DNA from: Lysobacteraceae bacterium
GTDB taxonomy: Bacteria > Pseudomonadota > Gammaproteobacteria > Xanthomonadales > Xanthomonadaceae
Length of the DNA: 5,676 bases
NCBI GenBank assembly: GCA_027483745.1
Contig: JAIXTZ010000281.1
Span: forward strand, 1 to 5,676
Direction: 5' to 3'
Numbering within the stretch: the first letter of the stretch is position 1; every line of letters begins with the position of its first letter. Shown one piece after another: positions 5,554 to 5,676 of this stretch. The notes under the pieces were generated by a model. The model was not told the origin of the DNA, ran no database searches, and was given only the letters and a program-made list of their open reading frames with translations. The translations under genes were made by a program, and so were the position numbers.

Positions 5554-5562
5554 AACCCATCT
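5535..5562 (+). promoter_or_regulatory. Near-consensus sigma-32 heat-shock promoter driving dnaK
   Basis: CTTGAAT (5535-5541, six of seven to CTTGAAA) and ACCCATCT (5555-5562, matching CCCCATNT except the first base) are separated by 13 bases, the same spacing as in the grpE promoter candidate. The expected transcription start near 5569 gives dnaK a leader of about 50 bases. It would allow more DnaK than GrpE to be made upon heat shock. Confidence 0.7.
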
Positions 5563-5609
5563 TGCAGACATCACTGAATCGGCGCCGCGCGCCGGACGAA
5601 TCGAAGAAC

Positions 5610-5614
5610 AGGAG
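5610..5614 (+). promoter_or_regulatory. Shine-Dalgarno for dnaK
   Basis: AGGAG ends six bases before the dnaK ATG at 5621. It is the best-placed ribosome binding site in the heat-shock cluster; hrcA and grpE have none comparable. Confidence 0.75.
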
Positions 5615-5620
5615 ACTCCC

Positions 5621-5676
5621 ATGGGCAAGATCATCGGCATCGACCTCGGCACCACCAACAGCTGCGTCGCCGTCAT
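5621..5676 (+). CDS. dnaK: Molecular chaperone DnaK (Hsp70), N-terminal fragment cut by window end
   Basis: DnaK is the ATP-dependent Hsp70 chaperone that binds exposed hydrophobic segments of client proteins in the cytoplasm together with DnaJ and GrpE. Only 18 full codons are in the window, reading MGKIIGIDLGTTNSCVAV. This is the universally conserved first strand pair and phosphate-1 loop of the Hsp70 ATPase domain (IGIDLGTTNSCVAV). Position downstream of grpE, a strong Shine-Dalgarno and a sigma-32-like promoter agree. The family is about 640 residues, so over 97 percent lies beyond the right edge, where dnaJ would be expected next. Confidence 0.96.
   Translation, partial: MGKIIGIDLGTTNSCVAV

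Noticed and set aside
4795..5676. A 293-residue minus-strand open frame running to the window end
   Set aside because: It is antisense to the end of hrcA, all of grpE and the dnaK start, and shows no recognisable domain.

Overview
The window is a gene-dense, GC-rich chromosomal housekeeping segment from a gammaproteobacterium, most probably of the order Lysobacterales (Xanthomonadales). The protein sequences as I recall them (HrcA starting near LDPRARQLL, a Fur starting MESKDLRKVGLKVT without cysteines, RatA with YPRWFGWCE) resemble Xanthomonas, Stenotrophomonas and Lysobacter relatives, and the order smpB-ratA-rnfH-bamE-fur-recN-hrcA-grpE-dnaK fits that group. The genus cannot be fixed by reading alone. 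No mobile element, CRISPR array, RNA gene, phage remnant or defence cassette is visible, and there is no gene-free stretch longer than 136 bases.

Layout. Bases 1-308 (minus) hold the N-terminal two thirds of smpB (trans-translation). Divergent from it, 358-1098 (plus) hold ratA and rnfH as a tight pair. Bases 1106-1501 (minus) hold bamE, the outer-membrane BAM lipoprotein, convergent with rnfH. Divergent from bamE, 1592-2005 (plus) hold fur, the iron regulator. Bases 2058-3725 (minus) hold recN, the SMC-like double-strand-break repair ATPase, convergent with fur. Divergent from recN, the heat-shock cluster hrcA (3849-4898), grpE (4948-5484) and the first 18 codons of dnaK (5621 to the window end) runs on the plus strand.

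How they work together. The left half groups quality-control and envelope functions (SmpB ribosome rescue, RatA/RnfH, BamE). The right half is a DnaK chaperone operon with its regulator. The most informative non-coding signals are candidate sigma-32 (RpoH) heat-shock promoters at each gene of that cluster: a near-consensus one formed by the last codons and stop codon of hrcA (4871-4898, driving grpE), a near-consensus one in the grpE-dnaK gap (5535-5562, driving dnaK), and a weaker promoter directly abutting the hrcA start codon, which would give a leaderless hrcA mRNA. No CIRCE operator for HrcA is seen, so in this organism HrcA probably acts elsewhere (classically groESL) while the dnaK cluster is under RpoH. 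Fur is entirely cysteine-free, so the structural zinc site of E. coli Fur cannot exist here.

I found no new multi-gene system. The genes are all recognisable core genes, and the points worth a second look are regulatory or protein-level.
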